NCBI RefSeq assembly: GCF_040549465.1
Contig: NZ_JBEPTL010000007.1
Span: 89,956 to 153,955 of the forward strand
Origin: Lacisediminihabitans sp040549465
GTDB lineage: Bacteria > Actinomycetota > Actinomycetes > Actinomycetales > Microbacteriaceae
DNA length: 64,000 nucleotides
Direction of reading: 5' to 3'
The notes below the pieces were generated by a model that was not told the origin of the DNA, searched no databases, and saw only the letters and a list, made by a program, of their open reading frames with translations. The position numbers and the translations under genes are program-made. The stretch's first letter is position 1. Each line of letters starts with the position of its first letter. Of this stretch, positions 52,086-60,436 are shown one piece after another.

Positions 52086-52538
52086 CTAGGCGGCGGCTGT
52101 CGGCGTCGCTTCTCGAATCCTGCTCGACCCTTTCGCAGCGGCCCGTCGCAGTGGCCGGGTTGTCACCTTCGCAACGAAGGGTGGCATGGCGGCTATCGCG
52201 TGGTGTTTCCTGCTGCGATATGCGCTCGGGGTTTCCCCGGCGATCTCGGTGAAGCGCGAACTGAAGGACCCGAGCGACGTGGCTCCCACGGCCATGCAAG
52301 CGTCGGTCACAGTCATGCCGTTTCGCAGCAGCGCCATTGCGCGCTCGATCCGGCGGGTCATCAGGTAGCCGTAAGGCGTCTCGCCATAGGCCGCACGGAA
52401 CTGCCGGGAGAAGTGCGCGGGAGACATCAGTGCGCGGCTGGCCATCGTCGGCACGTCGAGGGCGCTGGCGTACTCCCTGTCGATCAGGTCGCGTGCACGG
52501 CGCAGATGCGCCAGTGTCGCAAGTGCTTCTGGTGTCAT
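52086..52538 (-). CDS. AraC-type helix-turn-helix regulator
   Basis: A 150-residue protein with essentially one AraC DNA-binding domain at the N-terminus: LRRARDLIDREYASALDVPTMASRALMSPAHFSRQFRAA and RRIERAMALLRNGMTVTDACMAVGATSLGSFSSRFTEIAG. There is no separate ligand-binding domain. ATG 52538 (MTPEALATL) or 52565 may be used. It probably controls itself and the downstream VOC gene. Confidence 0.85.
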   Translation of the reverse strand: MTPEALATLAHLRRARDLIDREYASALDVPTMASRALMSPAHFSRQFRAAYGETPYGYLMTRRIERAMALLRNGMTVTDACMAVGATSLGSFSSRFTEIAGETPSAYRSRKHHAIAAMPPFVAKVTTRPLRRAAAKGSSRIREATPTAAA

Positions 52539-52595
52539 GGGAAGAAAATACCACCCGAGTTCCATCAGTCCACTGAATTTCCCTACGATGTGCGA

Positions 52596-53429
52596 ATGAT
52601 CTCAGTTCAGGATGTCTTGTTGAGGGATGGGCGCGTGCTGCGGGTTCATGACAGCGGCGGGCCTTCGGATGCATTCACCGTGCTATGGCACCACGGCTCT
52701 CCGCAGACCGGTGCGCCGCTCGACCCGCTGCTGTCTGCGGCCGCTGAGCGCGGCATCCGTCTCGTCTCCTATGGTCGGCCAAGCTATGGCGGGTCGTCGC
52801 CGTTGCGGGGGAGGGATGTGGCATCGGCCGCCGACGACGTCCGCCAGATCGCGGACGCGCTTCGTCTCGACACGGTGGCCGTGATGGGAGCGTCGGGCGG
52901 CGGCCCTCATGCGCTGGCCTGCGCCGCGCTGCTCCCCGATCGCGTGACAGCGGTTGCCTGCCTGGCGAGCCTCGCTCCTTTCGACGCCGATGGCATCGAC
53001 TGGTTCGGCGGCATGGCCGCCGGCGGCGAGTCCCTGCGGGCAGCCGTTCACGGGCGAGAAGCGCGCGAACTGTACGAGGAGACGGCGGAATTCGACCCGG
53101 AGAGCTTCAACGCGGGGGACTACGCGGCTCTTGACGACACGTGGTCATCGCTGGGCGACGACGTCGGAGTCGCCTCGAAGGCCGGTACCGAGGGGTTGGT
53201 CGATGATGATCTCGCCTTCGTCGTGCCATGGGGCTTCGATGTGGCGGACATCGCCGCACCGGTGCTGCTCGCCCAGGGCGGCGACGACCGGGTGATTCCG
53301 GCCTCTCATGCGCACTGGCTGCTCGGTCGCTGCACGGACGCCGAGCTGTGGCTTCGTCCGCATGACGGTCACATCTCGATCCTGAATACCTCGCCGCTCG
53401 CGATGGACTGGCTTCTCGCCCACGGCTGA
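52596..53429 (+). CDS. Alpha/beta hydrolase
   Basis: A 277-residue alpha/beta hydrolase. The oxyanion HG is VLWHHGSPQTG, the nucleophile elbow is VAVMGASGGGPHALACA (Ser), and the general acid and base are in LLAQGGDDRVIPASHA (Asp) and LRPHDGHISIL (His). The start is ATG 52596; longer frames run through the AraC gene. The substrate is unknown. The acetyltransferase gene follows 6 nt later. Confidence 0.88.
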   Translation: MISVQDVLLRDGRVLRVHDSGGPSDAFTVLWHHGSPQTGAPLDPLLSAAAERGIRLVSYGRPSYGGSSPLRGRDVASAADDVRQIADALRLDTVAVMGASGGGPHALACAALLPDRVTAVACLASLAPFDADGIDWFGGMAAGGESLRAAVHGREARELYEETAEFDPESFNAGDYAALDDTWSSLGDDVGVASKAGTEGLVDDDLAFVVPWGFDVADIAAPVLLAQGGDDRVIPASHAHWLLGRCTDAELWLRPHDGHISILNTSPLAMDWLLAHG

Positions 53430-53435
53430 GCGCCG

Positions 53436-54032
53436 ATGCGCAAGAATCGTAGGATGGCCAGCGACAATCTGATGCTCATCCACGATCCAGAGCTTCTCGC
53501 CAGGGGTGAACGGGTTCTCGGCGCCGAGTTCACCGCGATGAGCGAGAGAGTGCTGCGGGCCACCGAGTTGACCTCCCGTCTCAACGTCCTGCCCTTCGAT
53601 GACGAGACGGGTAAGGCGGCCCTGCTCGAACAGATCCTGGGCCACCCTCTTCCGGCGAGAGTGACGATCTACCCGCCCTTCTACACCGACAACGGGCTTC
53701 ATCTGGATCTCGCTGAGCGGGTGTTCATCAACCAGGGGTGCACGTTCCTCGACTACGCCGGTATTCGCTTGGCCGAAGGCGTGATGATCGGCCCGAAGGT
53801 TACGTTCATCACCGTCGGCCATCCTGTGGATCCGGAGGAGCGACGCCACTTTCTCACCGGCGCCCCGATCGACGTCGCGGAGAACGTGTGGATCGGTGCT
53901 GGGGCGATGATCCTGCCCGGGGTCAGTATTGGGCGCGACGCGGTTGTCGCCGCCGGTTCGGTCGTCGCTGACGACGTGCCGGCGGGAAGCCTCGTGGCCG
54001 GGCCGAAAGCCGCTGTGCGCCGAAGCTGGTAG
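53436..54032 (+). CDS. Sugar O-acetyltransferase (maltose/galactoside/NodL type, hexapeptide repeat)
   Basis: A 198-residue LbH acyltransferase. The Mac domain is near RVLRATELTSRLNVLPFDDE, and the hexapeptide left-handed beta-helix covers residues 95-190. Key blocks are PPFYTDNGLHLDLAERVFIN, the catalytic GHPVDPEER (His) and NVWIGAGAMILPGVSIGRDA and VVAAGSVVADDVP. It acetylates sugars with acetyl-CoA. ATG 53436 or 53454 may be used. It is likely co-transcribed with the hydrolase. Confidence 0.9.
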   Translation: MRKNRRMASDNLMLIHDPELLARGERVLGAEFTAMSERVLRATELTSRLNVLPFDDETGKAALLEQILGHPLPARVTIYPPFYTDNGLHLDLAERVFINQGCTFLDYAGIRLAEGVMIGPKVTFITVGHPVDPEERRHFLTGAPIDVAENVWIGAGAMILPGVSIGRDAVVAAGSVVADDVPAGSLVAGPKAAVRRSW

Positions 54033-54141
54033 CGCGTGACTGCGGTGGTGAAGTTCACAGCATGAAGTCGGCCCCGCAGGTCGCTCATCTTCACGGAACT
54101 CCGTGGTGGGCAGAACACTATTTCCTGGAACATGGCTACAA

Positions 54142-54176
54142 TAAAACATGTCTAGGGGGCGTTAAAACGTGTTTTA
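54142..54176. promoter_or_regulatory. Operator-like inverted repeat upstream of hipB
   Basis: TAAAACATGT at 54142-54151 and ACGTGTTTTA at 54167-54176 are reverse complements with one mismatch, 15 nt apart. The repeat ends 11 nt before the hipB ATG. HipB-type antitoxins repress their own operon from such palindromes, so it is a likely self-operator. Confidence 0.6.
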
Positions 54177-54187
54177 AGAAGGTTGAA

Positions 54188-54529
54188 ATGGCTAAGCGAA
54201 CTGTGTCGTTGCGCCCGCATGTCCAGGACGCTCTCGCCGTGTGGGGGCAACTCATCCGGCGCGGTCGGCTCGACCGCGCCTGGACAGCCGAGGACCTCGC
54301 TGCGCGCGCGAACGTTTCGGAGCAGACGGTCTACTCGGCCGAAGCGGGCAACCGCGGCACAGCCGTTGGCACGATGATGGACCTCGCAGACCTCGTCGGC
54401 GTCCCCATTTTCGGGGTGGAGGACCGCGCCGAGCTCGCGATTCGCCGTCAGCGCGGTGAGGAGATGCTCGCTCTGCTCCCAAGCCGCGTGCGCCGACCAA
54501 AGGGCGGCAGCGACGATGACGACTTCTGA
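54188..54529 (+). CDS. hipB: HipB-type helix-turn-helix antitoxin
   Basis: A 113-residue XRE-type DNA-binding protein: IRRGRLDRAWTAEDLAARANVSEQTVYSAEAGNRGTAVGTMMDLADLVGV is the helix-turn-helix. The rest is an Arg/Asp-rich tail. It lies 11 nt after the operator-like repeat and overlaps hipA by 14 nt. In HipBA modules the antitoxin binds the toxin and the operator. Confidence 0.85.
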   Translation: MAKRTVSLRPHVQDALAVWGQLIRRGRLDRAWTAEDLAARANVSEQTVYSAEAGNRGTAVGTMMDLADLVGVPIFGVEDRAELAIRRQRGEEMLALLPSRVRRPKGGSDDDDF

Positions 54530-55760
54530 TGAACTCTACGTCTGGACGTGGCTGCCGGGCCAAACCGAGCCCGTCCTAGCCGGAAGGGTAGACCAGGCCG
54601 GACCGCTCGTCACCTTCATATATGCACTGAGGTACCGAACCCGGTCGGACGCCATCAGCCTGTTCATCCCGGAGCTTCCGCTGCGATCCGGGATCCAGGA
54701 GCCTGCAGACGGGCTGACCATCGCGGGCGTCCTGAGGGATGGGAGCCCGGACAGGTGGGGCCGCGGTGTCATCGAACGTCGACGGGGTGCTGCACCGAAC
54801 TCCCTGACCGAAATCGACTACATGCTGAGCTCTAGCTCGAATCGCTTCGGGGCGTTGGACTTTCAGGTCGGTCGTGAGAACTACGTACCTCGGGATGACT
54901 CGGCGACCCTCGATGACCTGCACGAGGCGGCCACCATCCTCGATGAGGGACGAGAGCTGCCCGCAGGTCTGGACGCGGCACTGATGCATGGCACGAGCCT
55001 CGGAGGTGCACGCCCGAAGGCGACACTCACGGATGCAGACGGGAGCGAGTGGCTAGCGAAGTTCGCGTCGTCCGATGACCGTGTCTTCTCAGCGGTGAAC
55101 GCCGAGGGGGCGATGCTTGAGCTCGCGCGACGGGCCGGCATGAGCGTACCCGACAGTAAAGTCGTCTCCTCTCTCGGCAAGGAGGTTCTCCTCGTCCGAC
55201 GATTCGACCGAGATGGGGCAGGCGGACGACGCCACGTGGTCTCCGGCCTGACGATGGCGCAAACCGACAAGATGTATGCCCGCTACGTGTCTTACCCGCA
55301 GATACTCGATGTGCTCCGCGAGTACGCCACGGACGCCACCAAGCCCGGGCCCGAGCTTTTCAATCGCATCGCAATGAACATCGCTATCAGCAACAACGAC
55401 GACCATGCCCGAAACCATGCAGCGTTTTGGGACGGGACGCACCTTGAGCTGACTCCGGCCTACGACCTCGCGCCGGGTCAGAGGTCGGGTGATACATTCG
55501 CACAGGCGATGGCATACGGCCGAGGGGACGGTGGCGAGAAGGTGTCCAACTTCGCGGCGTTGGTGCGTGAGTCGGAGACCTATGGGCTCAACGCCGCAGA
55601 AGGTCGGGACATCGTCGACCATCTCGTATCGAGCATCCGTGACAACTGGGCCGACGCTGCCGAGGTCGCGCGTCTGAGCGCGTCATACAAGCAGAACCTT
55701 TACGACAAGCAGGTGCTGCCGAGGGCGGCGTTTTTCGACTTCGAACCGGCACCGCTTTAG
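54516..55760 (+). CDS. hipA: HipA-type serine/threonine kinase toxin
   Basis: A 414-residue HipA. The N-terminal subdomain contains VLRDGSPDRWGRGVIERR (about 72-89). The Gly-rich ATP loop is GTSLGGARPKA (159-169) with the Lys of EWLAKF; the catalytic loop is ISNNDDHARNH (291-301), and the metal-binding AYDLAP is near 315-320. HipA toxins phosphorylate tRNA synthetases and cause growth arrest. All key residues are present, so it should be active. The start overlaps hipB. It borders a truncated integrase, so the pair probably came with a mobile element. Confidence 0.9.
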   Translation: MTTSDELYVWTWLPGQTEPVLAGRVDQAGPLVTFIYALRYRTRSDAISLFIPELPLRSGIQEPADGLTIAGVLRDGSPDRWGRGVIERRRGAAPNSLTEIDYMLSSSSNRFGALDFQVGRENYVPRDDSATLDDLHEAATILDEGRELPAGLDAALMHGTSLGGARPKATLTDADGSEWLAKFASSDDRVFSAVNAEGAMLELARRAGMSVPDSKVVSSLGKEVLLVRRFDRDGAGGRRHVVSGLTMAQTDKMYARYVSYPQILDVLREYATDATKPGPELFNRIAMNIAISNNDDHARNHAAFWDGTHLELTPAYDLAPGQRSGDTFAQAMAYGRGDGGEKVSNFAALVRESETYGLNAAEGRDIVDHLVSSIRDNWADAAEVARLSASYKQNLYDKQVLPRAAFFDFEPAPL

Positions 55761-55972
55761 CGGAGTAGGTCGGCGCGGAAGCTGCCAGCGCGTATATAAA
55801 GCGGCGATGGCCGTACATTCAGCGACAAATCCAGCGCGCGCGCTCACAGTTTCCTTTGTGGTGCGCCTGAGGGCTGCCGTGGTTATCCACAGGTCCGACC
55901 ACGCGGCGGACGGGGCATCGTGATGACCTGTTCCCTCAGAACAAAAATCGGCCCCTCAGAACGATCATCCCC

Positions 55973-56140
55973 ATGAGTTCGCTTGTGATCAGCCAGTTGG
56001 TGGTTATCTTCACCACGGACCGCTTCTCGACGCGATGGGTGTGTGGTGTCGTCTGCGCCGGTGCCCTCATCGTCATCGCGATCGCTATTGCTCAGTTTCG
56101 GAAGCTCGTCAGAAGCAAAACTGATGAATCGACGAGTTAG
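55973..56140 (+). CDS. Possible small single-helix membrane protein
   Basis: A 55-residue frame (ATG 55973) with a hydrophobic helix WVCGVVCAGALIVIAIAIAQF and a charged tail KLVRSKTDESTS. No ribosome site stands out. The surrounding 400-nt region between hipA and the integrase remnant (55761-56199) holds nothing else recognisable apart from a short repeated CCCTCAGAAC at 55933-55942 and 55953-55962. Confidence 0.35.
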   Translation: MSSLVISQLVVIFTTDRFSTRWVCGVVCAGALIVIAIAIAQFRKLVRSKTDESTS

Positions 56141-56199
56141 TCGCGGGCGGCTCCTCCTCTTCGCAGACGGCTTCGCATAAACCGTCTCACCGACGCTGG

Positions 56200-56763
56200 G
56201 CAGTCAGGATTCGGTTTGCTGCATTCTCCGGACTGCGCTCTGCGGAGATAGCCGGGTTGCGGGTGCGAGACGCGAATCTGGCTGCTGGGCATATCGAGGT
56301 TCGGCAGACCGTTCGGAGGGTGTCGGGGGAGTGGGCAGTCGGCACGCCCAAGTCCGCCCGGTCCACCCGCAACGTGCCGCTACTGAACCGGGGGCCGATT
56401 GCCGAGCTACGGATGCTGCTGCTGGCGCACCCGGACTCCGGCAACCCTGACGCGTTGTTCTGGCCCGCCCGGGCCTACTCGACCCACGCAGCGGACTGGA
56501 CTCGCCCCTGCGACGTGTGGAGCATTCGTCGCCACGCGATGGCCGCAGTGGTGGAGGAGTTAGGGATGCCGCCGATGAGATTCCACGACCTCCGGCACAC
56601 CTACGCGTCGCTGATGTTCGCCGCCGGATTCAAGTCCTCCGAGGTCTCCCGCTGGATAAGCCACGCGTCGGTCGCCACCACGGATTCAATTTACGCCCAC
56701 CTATACCCGAGCGACTACAACGAGCAGATCGCCATGTTCGAGGCGTTCGTAGCCGAAGCCTAA
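56200..56763 (+). pseudogene. Tyrosine integrase, C-terminal catalytic domain only
   Basis: The frame reads RFAAFSGLRSAEIAGLRVRD (first catalytic Arg), then PMRFHDLRHTYASLMFAAGF (His-x-x-Arg), SRWISHASVATT (His) and DSIYAHLYP (nucleophile Tyr), so the R-H-R-H-Y set is complete. The N-terminal arm-binding and core-binding domains are missing, and no start codon with a ribosome site precedes the first motif. It is a remnant of a phage or integrative-element integrase of about 380 residues. No tRNA or att core was found next to it. Confidence 0.8.
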
Positions 56764-56795
56764 AACCGCACAACCACCACCAAGGAGAAGGAACT

Positions 56796-57068
56796 ATGAA
56801 GACGCAAGAAATTGAAGCCCAATCCCAAATGACCGAGCTGAGGAAGATCCTGCGGGAGTTTGTTGATCCCGCGACAAACGAAGTCACGGACGTTAGGAGT
56901 GCAGCTATTTACCTCTCCTTTGAGGCCTTGTACCGGGTCAAGCTGCTTCTCGACGAACAGCTCATCGAGAGCGACTACGCCGAGATTTTCCGGGCAATAG
57001 GCGACCTCACTGCCGACATCGCCTGGGACTGGGCTCGGCAGGAAGACGATGGTCTCGAGTACTGCTGA
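56796..57068 (+). CDS. Small helical protein of unknown function
   Basis: A 90-residue acidic protein (MKTQEIEAQSQMTELRKIL through FEALYRVKLLLDEQLIESD to the DDGLEYC end) with a strong AAGGAG ribosome site. It is predicted mostly helical. It lies 33 nt after the integrase remnant and is followed by a perfect terminator hairpin. No family was recognised; it is probably cargo of the mobile element. Confidence 0.6.
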   Translation: MKTQEIEAQSQMTELRKILREFVDPATNEVTDVRSAAIYLSFEALYRVKLLLDEQLIESDYAEIFRAIGDLTADIAWDWARQEDDGLEYC

Positions 57069-57081
57069 CCTTGTAGCGACG

Positions 57082-57124
57082 ACTAGCCAACCGCGACCTA
57101 AGACCGTCGTCGCGGTTGGCTAGT
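57082..57124. terminator. Bidirectional terminator hairpin
   Basis: ACTAGCCAACCGCGAC at 57082-57097 pairs exactly with 57109-57124 over 16 bp around an 11-nt loop. It lies between convergent genes and its right arm includes the TAG stop of the minus-strand gene. Confidence 0.85.
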
Positions 57125-57596
57125 TCGCGCTGGTGATCTCGACGGTGAGAACCTTCTTGAGTTCGTCCAGCGTCAGATAGTAATCGCAGGACACCTCCAT
57201 GTCTGAGCCCTCTTCTGTCGACCAGATGTATGAGCGGAATGTCTCGCAGGTGTTCTCGCCGCCATTGTCGTCGCCAACTATCGCTGTGAAGGTGGGTGTG
57301 TTGCGGGACGTGTCGCCGACCCTCGACACGTGGACCAGGAAGCTCATTTCGGAGTACTGGGCGTTGGACTTGAGCTCGCCGGTATCGGCGATTGACCAGC
57401 CCTCTCCAGAAAGGTCTCCAGTGACAGCCACTGTTCGTGAACCAGAGTTTGCCGCCCATTGCTGCCGCTGGACAGAGCTGTAGATCCCCGCGATTACAAA
57501 AATTAGCACGATGGCGAGAATGACGATCCCCGCTATCCCCAGACACCCGATCTTGCGCTTCGGCTTCGGCAGGAAGGGGGCGTTGTCGAGGCTCAT
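57120..57596 (-). CDS. Membrane-anchored extracytoplasmic protein of unknown function
   Basis: A 158-residue protein. A proline- and lysine-rich start (LPKPKRKIG) precedes one strong helix CLGIAGIVILAIVLIFVIAGIY, then an outside domain of about 115 residues rich in Thr, Ser and Asp with two or three Cys (NTCETF, VSCDYY) that could pair. It resembles DUF4352- or MmpS-like envelope proteins only in layout. The start is ATG 57596. No neighbour suggests a role. Confidence 0.6.
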   Translation of the reverse strand: MSLDNAPFLPKPKRKIGCLGIAGIVILAIVLIFVIAGIYSSVQRQQWAANSGSRTVAVTGDLSGEGWSIADTGELKSNAQYSEMSFLVHVSRVGDTSRNTPTFTAIVGDDNGGENTCETFRSYIWSTEEGSDMEVSCDYYLTLDELKKVLTVEITSAN

Positions 57597-57932
57597 GTGC
57601 TCAACCTATCGTGAGGTCGACTCATCGGCAGTGGCACCTAACCGCGACGGGGTTTACACGGGGATTGATGATTGACCCGAGTGGAGCATGGGTGTACCTT
57701 CGCAATTTAGTGGATCCTGCAGCGTCAATTTGACACCAAGTGTCAACTGCAGCTGGGGCCTTTGTCCAGGGGAGTTCAGTTGACAGAATTGATGAGACTC
57801 TGAAACTGGTCCGCCTAAACCAACTAGGAACACCTGATCAAAGGCTGTTTTTTAAATTGTAGACCTTCGAGCGAGATCGGTGTAGACGCAGAAATGGCCC
57901 ATCCTAAAGATGGGCCATGATTGTGTTTTAAG
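57597..57932. other. AT-richer intergenic region, no gene seen
   Basis: This 336-nt region has lower GC than the genes around it, with TTTTTTAAATTGTAG near 57848. A GTTGAC/GTCAAC-type repeated element occurs (GTCAATTTGACACCAAGTGTCAACTG around 57724-57749). It contains the 57894-57918 hairpin. It probably holds promoters and the joint of an inserted segment. Confidence 0.4.
57894..57918. terminator. Terminator-like hairpin 3' of the zinc-ribbon gene
   Basis: ATGGCCCATC at 57894-57903 pairs exactly with GATGGGCCAT at 57909-57918 around a 5-nt loop. It lies 15 nt beyond the stop of the minus-strand gene 57933-58319. T-rich bases lie on its plus-strand side (GATTGTGTTTTA), so it may act in either direction. 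Confidence 0.65.
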
Positions 57933-58319
57933 TCACATTTTGCGAAGCCAGGCGGAGCGGAGTTCGGGTTCGCATTTGGTGCACCCGCAGGACTTTACTC
58001 GATTTGGAACGCTCTGGCGGGTGCTGTGTCCGAAGACGCATTTCCAATTTCGGAGCGTTGTTCCTGGCATGACCTGATGTGGACCAAGGCCTTCGTTGGA
58101 TGCCATGTTCCAATCGATTGCGATATCGGGGTATCGAGAGGCGACATCTGTTTCGCCGGGTGCTAGGACTCGATGATTGCATTTGCCGCATCCGGCGCCT
58201 GCGACTCGTCGGTCGGCTCTTGGCTTACGCGGAGCGCAACGGTGACAGCCGTGACCTTGGATTCGGCTGTAAATGAGCGCCTGCCATTCGTGTCCGAAAC
58301 GGCATCGCCACCAAGCCAT
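57933..58319 (-). CDS. Treble-clef zinc-ribbon repeat protein (DUF4379-like)
   Basis: A 128-residue protein with repeats of a Cys/His motif: AWWRCRFGHEWQA ... GHGCHRCAPR, then CGKCNHR, then NWKCVFGHSTRQS ... KSCGCTKCEPE, with SRYPDIAIDWNMASNEGLGP between, the usual spacer of this family. Each unit is W.C..GH.W..........GC..C. Such units occur in proteins encoded near endonucleases and mobile elements. It may be truncated at the N-terminus, since a unit normally begins earlier, but an upstream in-frame stop limits it. Confidence 0.7.
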   Translation of the reverse strand: MAWWRCRFGHEWQALIYSRIQGHGCHRCAPRKPRADRRVAGAGCGKCNHRVLAPGETDVASRYPDIAIDWNMASNEGLGPHQVMPGTTLRNWKCVFGHSTRQSVPNRVKSCGCTKCEPELRSAWLRKM

Positions 58320-58399
58320 AGTCGTACTGCTTGCGTTGAGGGCTGCGTTTCGTTGGGGTCAGGCATTGACATCCTCCGCCCACATCACGGACAGATCGG

Positions 58400-59158
58400 T
58401 CAGATCGACCAGGATGACGTTTCCGGGGTTTCTTTGGCGAGGGACACGATTTGCTGCCCGGTATTCAGGCGGACGCTGTCACGCACATGAAAATGGCCGT
58501 GTACCAACAGCTTCGGCTGGGTGGCCTCCCATACACGGGTGATGATCGCGGCGCCGGTCTCGGCGTACGCGATCGCGGGGGGTTCCCATGATCCGTGAGT
58601 GGCGCGGATTGAGGCGACTTTCGGTGTCGCGGGGTTTGGGGAGTCATGGGTGATCAACATGTCCACCCTGCCGCCGTTGGTTACAGCAACAATGTCTTCC
58701 TCAGTAGGAAGTTCCTCTGGCCACCAGGACACTCCAGGGACCCGCCAATACCGATCAATGGATGCAGTCCCACCGAACGACATCAACACCTGATTTCGTT
58801 GTGTCCACCGGTAGCCGCGCGGCAGAACTGAAACGTGTGAGCGGATTGGACCCGGCATCCCCGCTCCCGCTTGGTCGAAAAGTTTCCATAAATATGACCA
58901 GTCCTCGTGGTTGCCTGTGGTGACCACGATAAACACGCCACTTTCGGCCGCCCAACCGTTGACACGGTCGAGGAACAGAGCGCCCGCGCGGTCGGTGTAA
59001 ATGGAGACGTCTCCGACGTGGTGCAGCCGGGTGACCCCGAGCTCCGCCAGCCGGAACAGCTTCTCCCGAAGGAGATGATCCTTGCCGTGCCAGTCCCCAG
59101 CGATAGCGATGATCGGACTGTCATCGCTCACTAACCATGGGCTATTTGGTTCTGTCAT
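58400..59158 (-). CDS. Metallophosphoesterase (calcineurin-like)
   Basis: A 252-residue protein with all five phosphoesterase motifs: IAIAGDWHG (D22, H24), HHVGDVS, TTGNHED, MLITHDSP and VHGHFHVRDS. It hydrolyses phosphomonoesters or phosphodiesters with two metals. ATG 59158 (MTEPNSPWLV) is preferred; the longer frame reading back to 59476 has no family content. The 200 nt upstream hold its promoter. It lies in a cluster of orphan genes; a nucleic-acid or nucleotide substrate is possible. Confidence 0.85.
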   Translation of the reverse strand: MTEPNSPWLVSDDSPIIAIAGDWHGKDHLLREKLFRLAELGVTRLHHVGDVSIYTDRAGALFLDRVNGWAAESGVFIVVTTGNHEDWSYLWKLFDQAGAGMPGPIRSHVSVLPRGYRWTQRNQVLMSFGGTASIDRYWRVPGVSWWPEELPTEEDIVAVTNGGRVDMLITHDSPNPATPKVASIRATHGSWEPPAIAYAETGAAIITRVWEATQPKLLVHGHFHVRDSVRLNTGQQIVSLAKETPETSSWSI

Positions 59159-59362
59159 GCCGCTCCGTCCATCGGGCCACGGACTGCCCGCGACGAGTGA
59201 ATACGAAGGCGTTTTTGTGGCCCTCGCGTCCTGAAATCTAGTGAGGCGCGCCGATGCGTTGGCCTCGTGCAGGCATGCATATTCCGCAAACGTGCGCGGT
59301 GAGTCCCGGATCCGCGCATAACCATTCCGACGCTGCAACCGCTGCAGCTCGGAAAGGCACAC

Positions 59363-59968
59363 ATGCTCACCCCGCCCCGACTGGAGCGCCTCCTCGCGCA
59401 ATATGCTGCAATCGCAGCGCATCCTCCGATCCACCCGAGCGCAGACCTGCAACGGTCCCTCACTTACTTCCGGCACGATATACGCGATCAGGCAGTGGAT
59501 GTGTTGTTCGGACAGCCCGCTGTCCGTACCGTCGCGTGGTTCAAAAATCTGAACCGACTTGAGCTATTCGTGGCGGGGGAAGGGCGTTTTCCTCGCGAAA
59601 ACAATCGTCCCTCCGGCAGGCAGATCAGCGTGGAAGAGCGTCAACTCGCAGTCTGGGTGCGCACCGAACGCACCGCCGCGAATCTTGGGCGTAGATGCGA
59701 TTTTCAACTCCAGAGACTCGCCTGCGTGCCCGGGTATCGAGAGACGCCGTTGGATGACCGGTGGATGGCGCGTTTCCTCGCATATGAGCGGTCACTTGCC
59801 AGCCTTGGCCACCCGCCGGTGTTGAGTGGGAACAATCCGGGGGACAGGGCCCTCGCCGGGTGGGCTGCGAAACAGCGCATGGCTCACCGGTCCGGAACCC
59901 TCGGCGTGAGGCGCCAACGCCTGCTCCAAACTCTCTCGATTTGGACCTGGGGAAGCGGCCGACCCTAG
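59363..59968 (+). CDS. Protein with two helicase-associated (HA) domain-like repeats
   Basis: A 201-residue protein. Two copies of an HA-type unit are visible: NLNRLELFVAGEGRFPREN followed by LAVWVRTERTAANLGRRCDF and QLQRLACVPGY, then RFLAYERSLASLGHPPV followed by LAGWAAKQRMAHRSGTLGVRR and QRLLQTLSIWTW. HA domains are small helical DNA-binding units normally repeated at the C-terminus of large helicases; here they stand alone, so the gene may be a remnant or a free DNA-binding protein. The start is ATG 59363. Confidence 0.65.
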   Translation: MLTPPRLERLLAQYAAIAAHPPIHPSADLQRSLTYFRHDIRDQAVDVLFGQPAVRTVAWFKNLNRLELFVAGEGRFPRENNRPSGRQISVEERQLAVWVRTERTAANLGRRCDFQLQRLACVPGYRETPLDDRWMARFLAYERSLASLGHPPVLSGNNPGDRALAGWAAKQRMAHRSGTLGVRRQRLLQTLSIWTWGSGRP

Positions 59969-60436
59969 CCAACACGCCACGCCACACTGGGTTCGCCCTT
60001 TGGACGGTCACGGACCCTCCCTCCTTTGTCCGCACGATGTTGAGTCAAGACTTTCTGTCGTCCGAGTGCTTGGAATCGCTCGCCGAGATGCTCGAAAGCG
60101 ATCGGGCTGGGCGAGACGTGATGCGGCGACCGATGTTCCTGTGGGGACGGAATCCGGCAACGAAATGAAATGAGGAGTGCCACCTGATCTGGATTGCGAA
60201 GATATTGCATTCCTGCACAGGGAATCCCCGCGCCTCGTAGGCGCCTGTCGGGGCCTATCTGGGCCTATCGTCAGAATCAGTGCGCCGTGGGGCGAGGATA
60301 AGGACAGACCGAATGTGCGCTCAGATCAAGAATCGGGTGATGCATCCCACCGTGGACACCCTGCTGATTCCAACTGCATGCTCGCCGGCAATTGTCGAGG
60401 TTGTATCGAAACTCAGCGGATCGATTGAAGCAGCCC
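59969..60436. other. Intergenic region with a possible small frame
   Basis: A frame ending at 60168 reads SFVRTMLSQDFLSSECLESL, then AEMLESDRAGRDVMRRPM and the tail FLWGRNPATK; from ATG 60037 it would be 43 residues. It might be a fragment of a longer lost protein. The remaining bases to 60436 show no recognisable gene, only the repeated GGGGCCTATCTGGGCCTATC (60251-60270). Confidence 0.35.

Noticed and set aside
56140..56200. tRNA gene or att core as integration target of the integrase
   Set aside because: No cloverleaf or TTCGANTC-type T-arm was seen here or elsewhere in the window, and no direct repeat matching the integrase side was found.
60177..60428. Overlapping small frames between the HA-domain protein and the HTH gene
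   Set aside because: Three frames on both strands overlap with no recognisable content or ribosome sites.
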